A stretch of 64,000 bases of DNA from DATCJA01 sp963814955 (GCA_963814955.1 CAWFEX010000007.1:1-64000); one strand, 5' to 3'; shown: positions 1-9,477, counted from the stretch's first letter. Notes: a model not told the origin generated them from the letters alone. Numbers and translations: made by a program.

Positions 1-619
1 TCATGTAAGCAGCCGTGCCGAGCAGCATGCCGACGCCCGTCATCAACGCGGGCGACGTAATGGTGGGCGACGCGGTTGCGCGTTCGGATCCCGGGTCCCG
101 GATCCCCGATCCCGGCTCCAGCGCCTTCGCCAATCCGAAGTCGAGCACCTTCACGGTGCCGTCCGGGCGCAACTTGATGTTCGCGGGCTTGAGGTCGCGA
201 TGAATGATGCCTTGCTCGTGCGCGGCTTCGAGCGCCTCCCCGATCTGTTTGGCGATCGGCAGCGCTTCGTCGACCGGAATCGGCCCCTGCGCGATGCGGT
301 CGGCGAGCGTCGGCCCCTCGACCAGCTCCATGATGAGCGCCTGCACACCCGCCTGCCCTGAGCCTGCCGAAGGGTCGGACTGCTCAAGGCCGTGGACGTG
401 GGCAATGTTGGGATGATTCAGTGACGCGAGGACTTGCGCCTCTCGCCGGAATCGAGCGAGGCGGTCAGGGTCCGACGCAAACGCATCCGGCAGCACCTTC
501 AGGGCATCGTCTCGCTTGAGCGCGGTGTGATGCGCGCGCCAGACCTTGCCCATTCCGCCTTCGCCGAGCAGTGCGGTCACCTCGTAAGGGCCGACACGGC
601 TTCCGACGCCAATTGTCAT
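1..619 (-). CDS. Ser/Thr protein kinase, N-terminal part (runs off window start)
   Basis: The minus strand is open from an ATG at 619 to the window edge, about 206 codons, all Hanks-type kinase. It shows the glycine loop GEGGMGKVW, the catalytic HRDLKPAN, the metal-binding DFG and the activation-segment start GTAAYM. By family it phosphorylates Ser/Thr; paralogues in this window continue into a TM helix and a TolB-like propeller, so the missing part is probably the same. An eight-residue insert, PSAGSGQA, follows the QSD after the DLE/LEQ strand and is absent from the paralogue at 32919-35631; it is a 24-bp repeat element at 350-373. The sequence upstream of the ATG is nearly the same as that before the kinase remnant at 10281. 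No frame break is visible. Confidence 0.9.
   Translation of the reverse strand, partial: MTIGVGSRVGPYEVTALLGEGGMGKVWRAHHTALKRDDALKVLPDAFASDPDRLARFRREAQVLASLNHPNIAHVHGLEQSDPSAGSGQAGVQALIMELVEGPTLADRIAQGPIPVDEALPIAKQIGEALEAAHEQGIIHRDLKPANIKLRPDGTVKVLDFGLAKALEPGSGIRDPGSERATASPTITSPALMTGVGMLLGTAAYM
350..373 (-). repeat. 24-bp in-frame insertion element (copy A)
   Basis: Core on the minus strand is CCTTCGGCAGGCTCAGGG. Comparison with the kinase at 32919-35631 (GAGCAGTC-GAC followed directly by GG-GTGCAGGCG) shows a clean 24-bp insertion adding PSAGSGQA without changing frame. Related copies lie at 29959-29982, 32650-32673 and 43596-43619. Confidence 0.75.
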
Positions 620-918
620 TTTGGGGGAATTTTACGCGTGTTGTGACCAACATGCTTGCCCCCGGAACGGGCGGCCGCAGGGTCGACCACAGACATCGGC
701 AACAAATCGGGGCGGGATCGGCGTCGAGCGGGCCCGTGGCGGGTGGAGCCGCGCCAGGAGCTACGCCGTTCGATGACGGAATATCAACCCGCCCACTGGG
801 GATTAACGCAGAAACAGCCCAAACCGAACAGCCGAGGGCAGAAGACTTTTCCGACCGTGCCGAAGAAGCTTCGCTGTTCGGCCTGCCAGCGGTCCAGCGT
901 TGTTCGCGGTAGGAGCCG
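620..918. other. Intergenic stretch between divergent genes
   Basis: About 300 bp without a supported gene. The 30 bp next to the kinase start (620-649) matches the sequence upstream of the kinase remnant at 10282-10311 almost base for base and contains a minus-strand TAAAAT that could be a -10 box. I see no RNA gene or repeat in the remainder. Confidence 0.4.
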
Positions 919-1125
919 ATGCGAATCACTTACCGAGATCAGGTCTACGTGGTGTGCACCGAGGGCGATGTCTACGCCCTGGTGCGTGCGCTCGGAAATG
1001 CCGCCGACCGCCGCCCGCCTCGCCTTGCCGATCTCTCCCGAGCGTCGAACGGGCGGACTTCTGCCGTGAGCACCGTCCACGTCGTGGCAGAACAATCGCC
1101 GTTCGACGCCCATCCATCTAAGTGA
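919..1125 (+). CDS. Possible small protein, 68 aa, unknown
   Basis: ATG with GGAG three bases upstream. The first 25 residues (MRITYRDQVYVVCTEGDVYA) look like two short beta strands and a helix, as in short unnamed proteins of this lineage, but the C-terminal half is Arg/Pro-rich and less protein-like. It lies between a divergent kinase and the kinase at 1220. No family is recognised, and chance cannot be excluded. Confidence 0.35.
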   Translation: MRITYRDQVYVVCTEGDVYALVRALGNAADRRPPRLADLSRASNGRTSAVSTVHVVAEQSPFDAHPSK

Positions 1126-1197
1126 GTTCTTTCACCGGCTCGATGGCTGGGGAAGGCGGGAAAGTGGCCGCGTAACCGGCACGGGGTAAGACGGGCG

Positions 1198-1203
1198 TAA
1201 AAT
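1198..1203 (+). promoter_or_regulatory. Possible -10 box (TAAAAT) of kinase gene
   Basis: TAAAAT lies 16 nt before the ATG at 1220, and AAAGGG stands directly in front of that ATG. The ATG at 1202 overlaps this hexamer, which favours the 1220 start. No convincing -35 box is seen. Confidence 0.35.
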
Positions 1204-1219
1204 GGCGCCGTCGAAAGGG

Positions 1220-4120
1220 ATGGATCCGGCTCGCTGGCAGGAGATCGAACGGTTGTATAACGCGGCACACGAGCGTCCGGTGCCGGAGCGCGCCGCGTTT
1301 GTGGCGCAGGCTTGCGTGGGTGACCCCGCGCTGCGACATGAAGTCGAGTTGCTGCTGGCGCAAGCCGCGTCCGCGGACGGATTCCTCGAGGCCGGGGCCC
1401 TCGCCGCCGCGGGCCGCACTCGTGGGCCGAGCGTGCTGACGGGACGGCGACTCGGCGTCTACGAGGTTCAGGACCAGATCGGCGCGGGCGGGATGGCAGA
1501 GGTCTATCGCGCGAGGGATACGACACTCGGGCGCGATGTCGCCATCAAAATTCTGCCCGACGCGTTCACTGCCGATCCCGATCGGCTGGCGCGCTTCAAG
1601 CGCGAAGCGCGCGTCCTCGCTTCGCTCAACCATCCCAATATCGCCACGATCCATGGCGTCGAAGAGAGCGGCGGTGTGCGCGGCATTGTGATGGAATTGG
1701 TCGAGGGTGAGACGTTAGCCGAGCGCATTCAGCGCGGGCGTCTGCCAATTGCTGAGGCCCTGATCAACGCCCGTCAGATCGCCGAGGCGCTCGATGCGGC
1801 ACATGAGAAGGGAATCGTCCACCGTGACCTGAAGCCGGCCAACATCAAGATCACGGCCACTGGCGGCGTCAAGGTGCTCGACTTCGGTCTTGCGAAGCTG
1901 GATACGCGCGGTGCCTTCGACGCGGGGCCGTTGTCACAGTCGCCCACGGTAACGATTGGTGGCACGCGGGAAGGCGTGATCGCCGGAACGGCACCGTACA
2001 TGAGCCCAGAGCAGGCGCGCGGCACGCCGGTGGACAAACGCACGGACATCTGGGCCTTCGGCGGCGTGCTTTACGAGATGCTGACGGGCCGACGGGCCTT
2101 CGTCGGCGAGACTGTCTCTGACACCATCGCGGCGATCCTCGAACGCGAACCCGATTGGAACGCGCTGCCGGACGGCACACCGATCGGCATCAGCCGGCTG
2201 TTGCAACGGTGTCTCGATAAAGATCCGAGGAGGCGTCTGCGTGACATCGGCGATGCGCGGATGGAGCTCGAGGAAACGCTGTCGGCTTCCCGGGCGTCAC
2301 CGACCCCGACAACTGCTCAAGGTTCCCCACTCTGGCGCACTACGTCGTGGCACCTAACTGCCGCAGCCGTTCTATCGGCTCTGATAGCCGCGTTCGCCGC
2401 CTGGAACTTGAAACCCGCTCCTGCAACCGCTCCCGAGTCTCAGGGGCGGTTCACGCTGCCAATGCCCGCTGGCGTAGGGCTGCACTTCGGCACGTACGGT
2501 TCCGAAGTGACTGCTTCACCCGACGGCAGGTATGTCGCCTTTGTTGGGCGGCGAGTGGCTACCGCGCAGCTCTACTTGCGGACGATCGAGGATGCAGACG
2601 CAAGAGTTCTGCCCGAAACCGAGGGTGCCCAACAACCGTTCTTCTCTCCAGACAGCCGGTGGCTTGCGTTCTTTGCCGGCGGCAAGTTGAAGAAGGTTCC
2701 TGTCACTGGCGGCGTTCCAGTGGTTATATGTGATGCCCCAGGATCGCGCGGAGGTTTCTGGAGCGAGAACGGTACTATCGTCTTTTCTCAGGCTCGCGGT
2801 AGCGGCATCTCTCAAGTCTCGGCCGACGGAGGTGCAGCGACACTGATCACCGCGCTGGACGCCGGCAGAGGAGAAACGGCCCACCGGTTACCCGAGCTGT
2901 TGCCTGGCGGCGAAACTGTTCTGTTTGTCGCGTACGGGGCGACCTACCAGGACGTGTCGATTGTGGCGCAGTCGCTGAAAACAGGCGAGCGGCGGGTTTT
3001 GATCGAGGGAGCCAGCCTCCCACACTACGCGTCCACCGGCCACATGCTCTATGTGCAACCCAAACGGCCGGGCACGATCATGGCCGTCGCCTTCGACGTG
3101 GAGACTCTGGAGCTCGCGGGAACGCCCGTACCAGTCGTCGAGGGAGTCCTCACAGACAGAGGTGATCACGCGCATTGGAGCTTGTCCCGCTCGGGAATGC
3201 TTGTTTACGCCCCTGGGGGATTCAAAGAGGCCGAGAACAACTTGGTCTTTGTCGATCGACAGGGAATCGCGACGCCTGTCGGGACCCCTCTGCAACGGCC
3301 TTATCACTTTCCTCGACTGTCGCCGGATGGCCGCCGAGTGGCGGTGACTCTCGCAGGGATTCAGTCCACATTGTGGATATATGAACGGTCGGGCAGCGCA
3401 TTCAACCGTCTGACGTTCGCGGGAAACAACGATTGGGCCGTGTGGACTCCCGACGGGAAGAGAGTCACGTACGCATCCAACCGGGCCGAACCCTGGCGCC
3501 TGTTCTGGAAACCGTTCGATGGAAGCGGAAAAGAAGAATTGCTCTTAGCGAGGGAAACAGGCGATCAGCAACCCTATTCCTGGTCGGCAGACGGGAAGGT
3601 GCTGGTCTATTCGGAAGCGACGCCAGCAGCCCAACAGGATATTTGGGTAATGCCAATCGGCGATCGCCAGCCTCGGCCCATCCTCCAGACGTCCGCCTCG
3701 GAGGTGGATGCGCGTCTGTCTCCCGATGGCCGCTGGCTGGCGTACGCCTCTGACGAGTCGGGACGCTACGAGGTTTACGTGCAATCGTATTCAGGCGCCG
3801 GCGGCAAGTGGCAAATTTCCGCCGATGGCGGAAGGGAACCAGTGTGGGCACATAACGGGCGAGAGATTTTCTATCGCAGTGGAGACAAGATGATGGCGGC
3901 GGAGGTCGCGTCGCAGCCCGCGTTCCAGCCAGCCACTTCTCGACTCCTCTTTCAAGGACCTTACGAGGGGACCACCAGTATTTCACCTGACTATGATGTG
4001 ACCGCTGACGACCAACGCTTTCTGATGGTTCAACGATCTGAACAGCAGTCGTCGCCGACCGATTTCAACGTCGTGTTGAACTGGCTAGAAGAGCTAAAGC
4101 GCCTCGTGCCGACCCCGTAA
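1220..4120 (+). CDS. Ser/Thr protein kinase with TolB-like beta-propeller
   Basis: A 966-residue membrane-anchored kinase. An N-terminal helical segment (DPARWQEIERLY) of the type that precedes many such kinases is followed by the kinase domain at about 80-350: IGAGGMAEVY glycine loop, VAIK lysine near 110, HRDLKPAN near 201, DFG near 221 and PYMSPEQ. One TM helix lies at about 379-396. The exported C-terminal half carries PD40/TolB repeats (SPDGRYVAF, SPDSRWLAFF, TPDGKRVTYAS, SPDGRWLAYASD) and ends KRLVPTP. By family it is a signalling kinase with an extracytoplasmic propeller sensor; the ligand is unknown. An ATG at 1202 is in frame, but the 1220 start has AAAGGG and a better promoter geometry. 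This is the one kinase here with no frame break. Confidence 0.93.
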   Translation: MDPARWQEIERLYNAAHERPVPERAAFVAQACVGDPALRHEVELLLAQAASADGFLEAGALAAAGRTRGPSVLTGRRLGVYEVQDQIGAGGMAEVYRARDTTLGRDVAIKILPDAFTADPDRLARFKREARVLASLNHPNIATIHGVEESGGVRGIVMELVEGETLAERIQRGRLPIAEALINARQIAEALDAAHEKGIVHRDLKPANIKITATGGVKVLDFGLAKLDTRGAFDAGPLSQSPTVTIGGTREGVIAGTAPYMSPEQARGTPVDKRTDIWAFGGVLYEMLTGRRAFVGETVSDTIAAILEREPDWNALPDGTPIGISRLLQRCLDKDPRRRLRDIGDARMELEETLSASRASPTPTTAQGSPLWRTTSWHLTAAAVLSALIAAFAAWNLKPAPATAPESQGRFTLPMPAGVGLHFGTYGSEVTASPDGRYVAFVGRRVATAQLYLRTIEDADARVLPETEGAQQPFFSPDSRWLAFFAGGKLKKVPVTGGVPVVICDAPGSRGGFWSENGTIVFSQARGSGISQVSADGGAATLITALDAGRGETAHRLPELLPGGETVLFVAYGATYQDVSIVAQSLKTGERRVLIEGASLPHYASTGHMLYVQPKRPGTIMAVAFDVETLELAGTPVPVVEGVLTDRGDHAHWSLSRSGMLVYAPGGFKEAENNLVFVDRQGIATPVGTPLQRPYHFPRLSPDGRRVAVTLAGIQSTLWIYERSGSAFNRLTFAGNNDWAVWTPDGKRVTYASNRAEPWRLFWKPFDGSGKEELLLARETGDQQPYSWSADGKVLVYSEATPAAQQDIWVMPIGDRQPRPILQTSASEVDARLSPDGRWLAYASDESGRYEVYVQSYSGAGGKWQISADGGREPVWAHNGREIFYRSGDKMMAAEVASQPAFQPATSRLLFQGPYEGTTSISPDYDVTADDQRFLMVQRSEQQSSPTDFNVVLNWLEELKRLVPTP

Positions 4121-4232
4121 CGCCTTAGGCATACCGGATTCACTCACCGCGCGGGTCAAGCGGCGCGTCAGTTGTAACCTGTCATAGCGAATCCAATGAA
4201 TCATGAACGCCCGGCCTGACAAGAGGAGCCTC

Positions 4233-5705
4233 ATGAGACCGATTTCCCGGCGCAGACTTTTGAAACTCGGCGCGGTGGTTGCGGCTGCTCCGGCGTTCGT
4301 TCGGCGCCTTGGCGCGGCACAGCGTGCGATGAGCAGACGGGATAACGGCGCGCTCGAGGCCGCTGCGCGCGCGGCCGTCGATCCGAATCGCCACATTTTT
4401 CTGCGCGGCGGAACCATCATTACGATGGATCCGGCACTCGGCGACTTCGTTCGGGGCGACCTCCATATCCAGGGAAAGCGCATCGTCGCCGTGGGACGCG
4501 AGCTCAGGCCGCCGGCCGGCGCCGAGATCATCAATGCCACGGACACAGTCATCATCCCGGGATTCGTTGACTGTCACCGCCACTCCTGGTCCGCAACGTT
4601 CCGTCAGATCATTCCCAATGGCGTGATCGGGGATTACATGGCGACGACTCACCAGGGCTTCGCGCAGTACTACCGACCGCACGATATGTATGTCGGGAAT
4701 CTGGTGACCGCGCTCGGATGCATCGACGCCGGCATCACGTGCGTCATCGACAACTCCCACAACTCGCGTTCGTCCGACCACTCCGACGCCGCCATCGAGG
4801 CGCTCTTCGACTCGGGCATTCGAGCCGTACACGCGTCAGGACCGCCGCAGTTCGGAACATGGGACAAGCAGTGGCCACAGGACCTGGCGCGGATGCAGAA
4901 GAAGTACTTCACTGCGGCAGATCAACTGGTGACGTTGCGGGCGTTCGGGCCCGCCAATCGCGAGAACTGGGCGCTGGCTCGCAGTCTCGGACTGACCATT
5001 CACGCCGACGGCATCTCCTCCGACGTGGTGGAGGCCTTTGCGAAAGAGCAGCTGCTTGGTCCCGACTTCACGTTCAACCATGCCAGCTCCCTGACCGATG
5101 CGGCATGGCGTCTCGTGCGCGAGACGGGCTGCAACGTGAACGTGTGTACGCGCTCTGACGCGCAGTACGGGCTCGGCAGCGGTGCCTCGGCTGGCGTCGG
5201 CGGCTTTCAGAAGGCGCTCGATTTCGGCGTACAGCCAGGGTTCAGTGTGGACAACGAGACCTCGTACAGCACGGACATGTTCGGCGAGATGCGTGCGGCG
5301 TTCTTCATCCAGCGCGCGCTCGCGGCGAACCGGCGCGCCAACAAGGATCCGGACGCGCCGATGCCGGTGACCGTTCGCCAGGTCCTGCAGTGTGCCACCG
5401 TCAACGGCGCCAGGTGTGCGGCAATTCTCGACCGGGCTGGCACGCTCACACCCGGCAAGGAGGCGGACATCGTCATGATCAGGGCGGATGCGATCAACGT
5501 GTATCCGTTGAACAGCGCGCTGGGCGCGGTGGTGCAGGCGGCCGGCATACACAACGTGGACACGGTCATTATCGGCGGGGCCGTCCGCAAGCGTCGTGGA
5601 GTTCTCGTCGGCATCAACATGCCGCGATACAGACAGCTTGTCGATGAATCACGGAAGTATCTGTTCGAGCGGATGAACTACAAGCTCGACATCCTCGCGT
5701 CGTAA
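4233..5705 (+). CDS. Amidohydrolase family protein, Tat-exported
   Basis: 490 residues. The start at 4233 is chosen for GAGGAG five bases upstream; an ATG at 4203 is in frame but lacks a ribosome site. The N-terminus SRRRLLKLGAVVAAAPAFV is a twin-arginine signal. The metal-dependent hydrolase fold is shown by HRH after VDC near residue 113, a His in IHADG, a His in NHASS, an Asp in SVDNETS, and the C-terminal composite-domain motif TPGKEADIVMI. The closest known families are the deaminase-like amidohydrolases (cytosine, guanine, chlorohydrolase group); substrate is not predictable. The ABC importer follows 67 bp downstream on the same strand, so uptake or use of a nitrogenous compound is plausible but inferred. 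Confidence 0.88.
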   Translation: MRPISRRRLLKLGAVVAAAPAFVRRLGAAQRAMSRRDNGALEAAARAAVDPNRHIFLRGGTIITMDPALGDFVRGDLHIQGKRIVAVGRELRPPAGAEIINATDTVIIPGFVDCHRHSWSATFRQIIPNGVIGDYMATTHQGFAQYYRPHDMYVGNLVTALGCIDAGITCVIDNSHNSRSSDHSDAAIEALFDSGIRAVHASGPPQFGTWDKQWPQDLARMQKKYFTAADQLVTLRAFGPANRENWALARSLGLTIHADGISSDVVEAFAKEQLLGPDFTFNHASSLTDAAWRLVRETGCNVNVCTRSDAQYGLGSGASAGVGGFQKALDFGVQPGFSVDNETSYSTDMFGEMRAAFFIQRALAANRRANKDPDAPMPVTVRQVLQCATVNGARCAAILDRAGTLTPGKEADIVMIRADAINVYPLNSALGAVVQAAGIHNVDTVIIGGAVRKRRGVLVGINMPRYRQLVDESRKYLFERMNYKLDILAS

Positions 5706-5772
5706 AGCCCTGCATCTGGTATTGTTTCCGCGCGAGGCGACGCTCTCTGAACCGCCTCGAGGATCCGTCGTC

Positions 5773-6547
5773 GTGATCGAGGTCACCAACGTCGTCAAAC
5801 GCTATGGCGTCACGCCGGTATTGAATGGCGCCACATTCCGCATCGCCGAGGGCCAGCTCACCACCATTCTCGGGCCGTCTGGCGGCGGCAAGTCCACGAT
5901 GCTGCGCTGCCTCAATCGGCTTGAACGCTTCGACGAGGGGCACATTCGAATCGGTGATGTGGAAATCCACGAGACCGCGGCGGGACGGCTGTCTACCGCC
6001 GAAGAACGCGAACTGGTCCGCCGTGTGCGTCAGCGGGTGGGCCTGGTCTTCCAGGACTTCAACCTCTTCCCGCATCTCACCGCTCTCGAGAACGTGATCG
6101 AGGCGCCGATCACGGTCAAGAACATGCGGCGTGAGCAGGCGGAGGATCTCGGAAGTGTACCTGAATCTTGTGGGACTTTCCGGCCGGGAAGACGACTACC
6201 CGGCGCGTCTCTCCGGAGGGCAGCAGCAGCGCGTGTCCATCGCGCGGGCGCTGGCCATGGAGCCCGAAGTGGTGCTGTTCGACGAACCGACATCCGCGCT
6301 CGATCCGCGGCTCATCCGCGAGCTGACGGCGCTGATGCGCCTGCTCCGCCAGCTGAAGCAGACGCTCATCGTCGTCTCGCACGACATGGACTTTGCCCAG
6401 GCGGTCTCCGACCAGGTCATCTACTTCGAGGATGGCCGCGCGGTGGAGTGGGGAACCGTGCGCGACGTGTTCAGCAATCCCCGCCGTCCCGAAACGCGCG
6501 CGTTCATTGAAAGCTTTCACGACGGACGCGCCCAGATCACGTTGTGA
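5773..6547 (+). CDS. Polar amino acid ABC transporter ATP-binding protein (one frame break)
   Basis: A GlnQ/HisP-type ATPase. GTG at 5773 gives VIEVTNVVKRYG; a TTG at 5722 is an alternative. Walker A is GPSGGGKST, the Q-loop is VFQDFNLFPHLT, the signature LSGGQQQR, Walker B VVLFDEPTSALD and the H-loop VVSHD. The frame changes near 6150: Walker A and Q-loop are in one frame, signature to the end in another, with EVYLNLVGL continuing the helix. It would energise the fused binding protein-permease that starts 29 bp downstream. Two frame breaks within about 1 kb in one operon suggest either a decayed transporter or assembly indels; given similar breaks in essential genes here, I favour indels. 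Confidence 0.85.
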
Positions 6548-6575
6548 TCCGCACGAACAGCGAAAGGACAACCTG

Positions 6576-8017
6576 ATGCTGCGTCTGGTCGCTGCCAGCG
6601 CGTTCTGCATTCTCGCGCTCGCTCAGTCGATGTTTGCACAGTCGGCGCTCGATCGCGTGCGCGCCAGCGGCCGCCTCCGGGTGGGCATCGACGCCACCTA
6701 TCCTCCGTTTGGTATTGCCGAGGGGGATCAGCTCAGCGGGTTCGACGTGGACGTCGCCCGGGCGATAGCGCGCGACCTCGGCGTCGAAGCGGAGCTCGTC
6801 AACGCGAGCTTCGACGGGGTCTTCCCTGCCCTGCAGAACGGCGTCTTCGACATCGTGATCTCGGCCGTCACGATCACGCCCGAGCGCCGCGCGACGCTGT
6901 TGTTCTCGGATCCGTATGTCGCCGACGGCCAGCAAATCGCGGTGCGTGACGACAGCGACATCACCGGACCCGGCGACCTTGGGGGCCGCACCGTCGGCGT
7001 GCAGATCAACACCACCGCGCAGTTCGCGATGGAGAAGCGGCTCGGCGTGAACATCGCGAAGTACAACACGATCGACCTTGCGCTGCTGGATCTGCAGAAC
7101 GGGCGCGTGGACGCGGTGGCAAGCGACGGCTCGGTGCTGCGCTACATGCTGCGCTCGAACTTCCGCGGACTGAAGACGGCAGGCCCCCATACACCGATGA
7201 ACAGTTCGGGGTCGTTCTCGCGCCGACCAGCGACGACTTGCGGCGGGCAGTCAACGCCGCGCTTTGGCGGCTGCAGGAAAGCGGCGAATACGCGACGATT
7301 TACGCCCGGTGGTTCGAGCAGGCCGCCCAGCGGATCGACACGGCCCCCTCGATGCGCGCGTTCGACACCACCATCATCGCGCGCACATGGTCGTTCTTCA
7401 TTCGCGGCGTCTGGATGACGGCGGCGATGGCAGTGGCGAGCCTTCTGTTCGGCCTGCCGCTCGGGGTGTGCCTGGCCCTGGCACGAGTTCAGCCCAACCG
7501 GCTCCTGACCACAGCGGCCGCGATCTACGTGGAAGTGATGCGCGGCACGCCGCTCCTCGTGCAGATTCTTTTCGTCTACTTCGTGCTGCCGGGTCTCGGC
7601 GTCAACCTCTCGGCCTATGCAAGCGGGATTCTGGCGCTGACGCTCAACGCCGCGGCGTACATCTCCGAAGTGATCCGAGGCGGCATCCTGTCGATCGATG
7701 CCGGCCAGATGGCGGCGGCGCGCGCGCTCGGCATGAGCGACTGGCAGGCGATGCGCCGCATCATCCTGCCGCAGACCTTCCGACGCGTCGTCCCACCGCT
7801 GACCAACGAGGGGATCTCGCTGCTGAAAGACTCGTCACTGGTCTCTGTGATTGGCCTCACCGAGCTCGCGCGAACAGGCCAGGAGCTGGCCAGCCGTTAT
7901 GCCTCGCCGCTCACGATCTGGCCGCTCGTCGCGCTGCTGTATCTTGCGCTTACGTTCCCGCTCGCCCGGATGGCGGAGTATCTCGAGCGCCGCTGGCGCC
8001 CCATCACGCGCGCGTGA
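6576..8017 (+). CDS. Fused amino acid substrate-binding protein and ABC permease (one frame break)
   Basis: ATG after AAAGGA. Residues 1-25 are a signal sequence, then a periplasmic binding protein type 3 domain (LRVGIDATYPPFG, SGFDVDVARAIA, DIVISAVTITPER, DVAVASDGSV type motifs). The domain end (ESGEYATIYARWFEQ) continues without a stop into a HisM/GlnP-type permease with TM segments and the motif EVIRGGILSIDAGQMAAARALGM. Binding-protein-permease fusions are known in GlnP systems. The frame changes at about 7186 in a run of five C: the product should read GPYTDEQFGVVLAPTSDDL across the join. With the upstream ATPase this makes a complete polar amino acid importer. Confidence 0.85.
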
Positions 8018-8021
8018 GGAG

Positions 8022-8044
8022 AGGCGGGTCCAAAGGACCCGCCT
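8022..8044. terminator. Hairpin between convergent genes, possible bidirectional terminator
   Basis: A perfect nine-pair stem GGCGGGTCC/GGACCCGCC with AAA loop lies 5 bp after the permease stop and 13 bp before the convergent yeiH stop. There is no T-tract. The shape also resembles the REP hairpins elsewhere, but the GTAG box is missing. Confidence 0.5.
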
Positions 8045-8056
8045 CGCATGTCGAAG

Positions 8057-9391
8057 TCAGATGACTGGTACGGGCAGGAAAAGGCCGCCGAAGATCAGCC
8101 ACGCCAGCAGCAGCGTCCACACCACGTTGAACGCCTGAGCGAGAACGAAGCCGACGAGCGGGCGTCCCTCGTCCAGCGTCAGCAGGTCTGTAAGGCGTGC
8201 TTCGAGGCCGATTGCGACGAACGCCAGCGCAAACCAGATCGTACGCAGAGATCCGATCGCGCCGCTGGTCTGCTTCACGAGCTCGGGAGTGAGCACGAAC
8301 GAGAACACGAGTGATGCGGCCGCAAACCCGAGGACAAACTTCGGGAAGCGCTCCCAGATGATTCCGAGTCCCGGAGAGCTGTCCCGTTTCGTGCTCGTCC
8401 GGACGCTCCACCACATCGAGAGCGCCAGAGCGGCGACCCCGATCAGCACGTTCTGCGAGAACTTCACAATCGTGCCGACTTTCATCGTCGCGTCGCTGAC
8501 GAGCGCGCCTGCAGCGGTCACCGATGCGGTGGTGTCGAGCGTACCGCCCATCCACGCACCAGCCACGGCATCAGGAATGCCGGTCAGCCGCGCGACCCAC
8601 GGCATGAGGATGATCATCGGAACGGCCACGATGAGCACGAGCGATGTGACGTAACTCAGCTTGCGGCGATCGCCCTGAATCGCGCCACACGCCGCGATCG
8701 CCGCCGAGACACCGCAGATAGAGACCGCGGTCGACAGCATCACCGCGAGCTCTTCGTCCACGCGAAGACGTTTGGCCAGCCAGAACGACACATACCAGAC
8801 GACGATGACGACACCGAGCGCCTGCAGAAGGCCGAGCATGCCCGCCTGGACGACGTCGGAGAACAGAATCGTCGCACCCATGAGCACCAGACCGGTCTTG
8901 ATGAAGAGCTCCGACGAGGCGACGGCGCGGACGACACTGGACGTTCCACCGAGATGGCTCACGAGCAGACCCAGCGCGAGCGCGAAGATGACGTACTCGA
9001 GGCCCAGCCCGATCGATGCCGTATGCCCTGCCAGAACGAGCGAGCACCAGGCGAGCGGAAACACCAGCGCGAACCCCTGGGTGAACCGTCGGACGTCCCC
9101 ACCCTGAAGCGCGACGCCTGCTGCCGACAGCACCCACAGACCAAACCCTGCCCCCAGCCACGGGACGATGACTCCCTGATTGAGCAGACTTGACAGGCCT
9201 ACATCGCCGCCCCACTTCAGCGCCGGCAGCGCCGGCACAAAACCGAGCAGGACCACCAGCAACGAGGCACTGCCAAGAATGACGGCAATCCAATCCTCGT
9301 GAATTCGAGGTGACGGCGCGCGTCTTCGGGCTGCCGACACTTCACGCCGGACGGTGGCAACGCCGCGTGCAGAATCAACGGTCTCGATCAT
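8057..9391 (-). CDS. yeiH: YeiH/UPF0324 family membrane transporter (putative sulfate exporter family)
   Basis: 444 residues, about ten hydrophobic helices. Family motifs are AVSICGVSAAIAACGAI and GGTLDTTASVTAAGALVS, the conserved core of the Cons_hypoth698 family. The N-terminal ~35 residues are a charged cytoplasmic extension. GGAG lies upstream of the ATG. The family is annotated as putative sulfate exporters, with limited experimental support; a sulfur-related role here is backed by a Cys-rich leader peptide and terminator immediately upstream (9406-9576). It is convergent with the ABC importer. Confidence 0.88.
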   Translation of the reverse strand: MIETVDSARGVATVRREVSAARRRAPSPRIHEDWIAVILGSASLLVVLLGFVPALPALKWGGDVGLSSLLNQGVIVPWLGAGFGLWVLSAAGVALQGGDVRRFTQGFALVFPLAWCSLVLAGHTASIGLGLEYVIFALALGLLVSHLGGTSSVVRAVASSELFIKTGLVLMGATILFSDVVQAGMLGLLQALGVVIVVWYVSFWLAKRLRVDEELAVMLSTAVSICGVSAAIAACGAIQGDRRKLSYVTSLVLIVAVPMIILMPWVARLTGIPDAVAGAWMGGTLDTTASVTAAGALVSDATMKVGTIVKFSQNVLIGVAALALSMWWSVRTSTKRDSSPGLGIIWERFPKFVLGFAAASLVFSFVLTPELVKQTSGAIGSLRTIWFALAFVAIGLEARLTDLLTLDEGRPLVGFVLAQAFNVVWTLLLAWLIFGGLFLPVPVI

Positions 9392-9405
9392 CTCGGTCTC
9401 CGCAC

Positions 9406-9446
9406 AAAAGAAAAAGGCCCGGAAAGCGTTTCAGCCTTCCGGGCCC
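9406..9446 (-). terminator. Intrinsic terminator/attenuator in the yeiH leader
   Basis: On the minus strand a GC-rich stem GGCCCGGAA/TTCCGGGCC with a 12-base loop is followed by TTTTTCTTTT. It ends about 15 nt before the yeiH ATG, so it would stop transcription inside the leader. It could also simply end the DUF4440 transcript, but lies 180 nt from that gene and 31 nt after the Cys-rich leader peptide, which fits attenuation better. Confidence 0.75.
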
Positions 9447-9477
9447 TTTCGTTCGCTGGATTGGTTCGCTTAGCGCG

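Noticed and set aside
6140..6160. Programmed ribosomal frameshifting in the ABC ATPase gene
   Set aside because: No slippery heptamer or downstream pseudoknot is evident, and many unrelated genes here carry similar single-base breaks.
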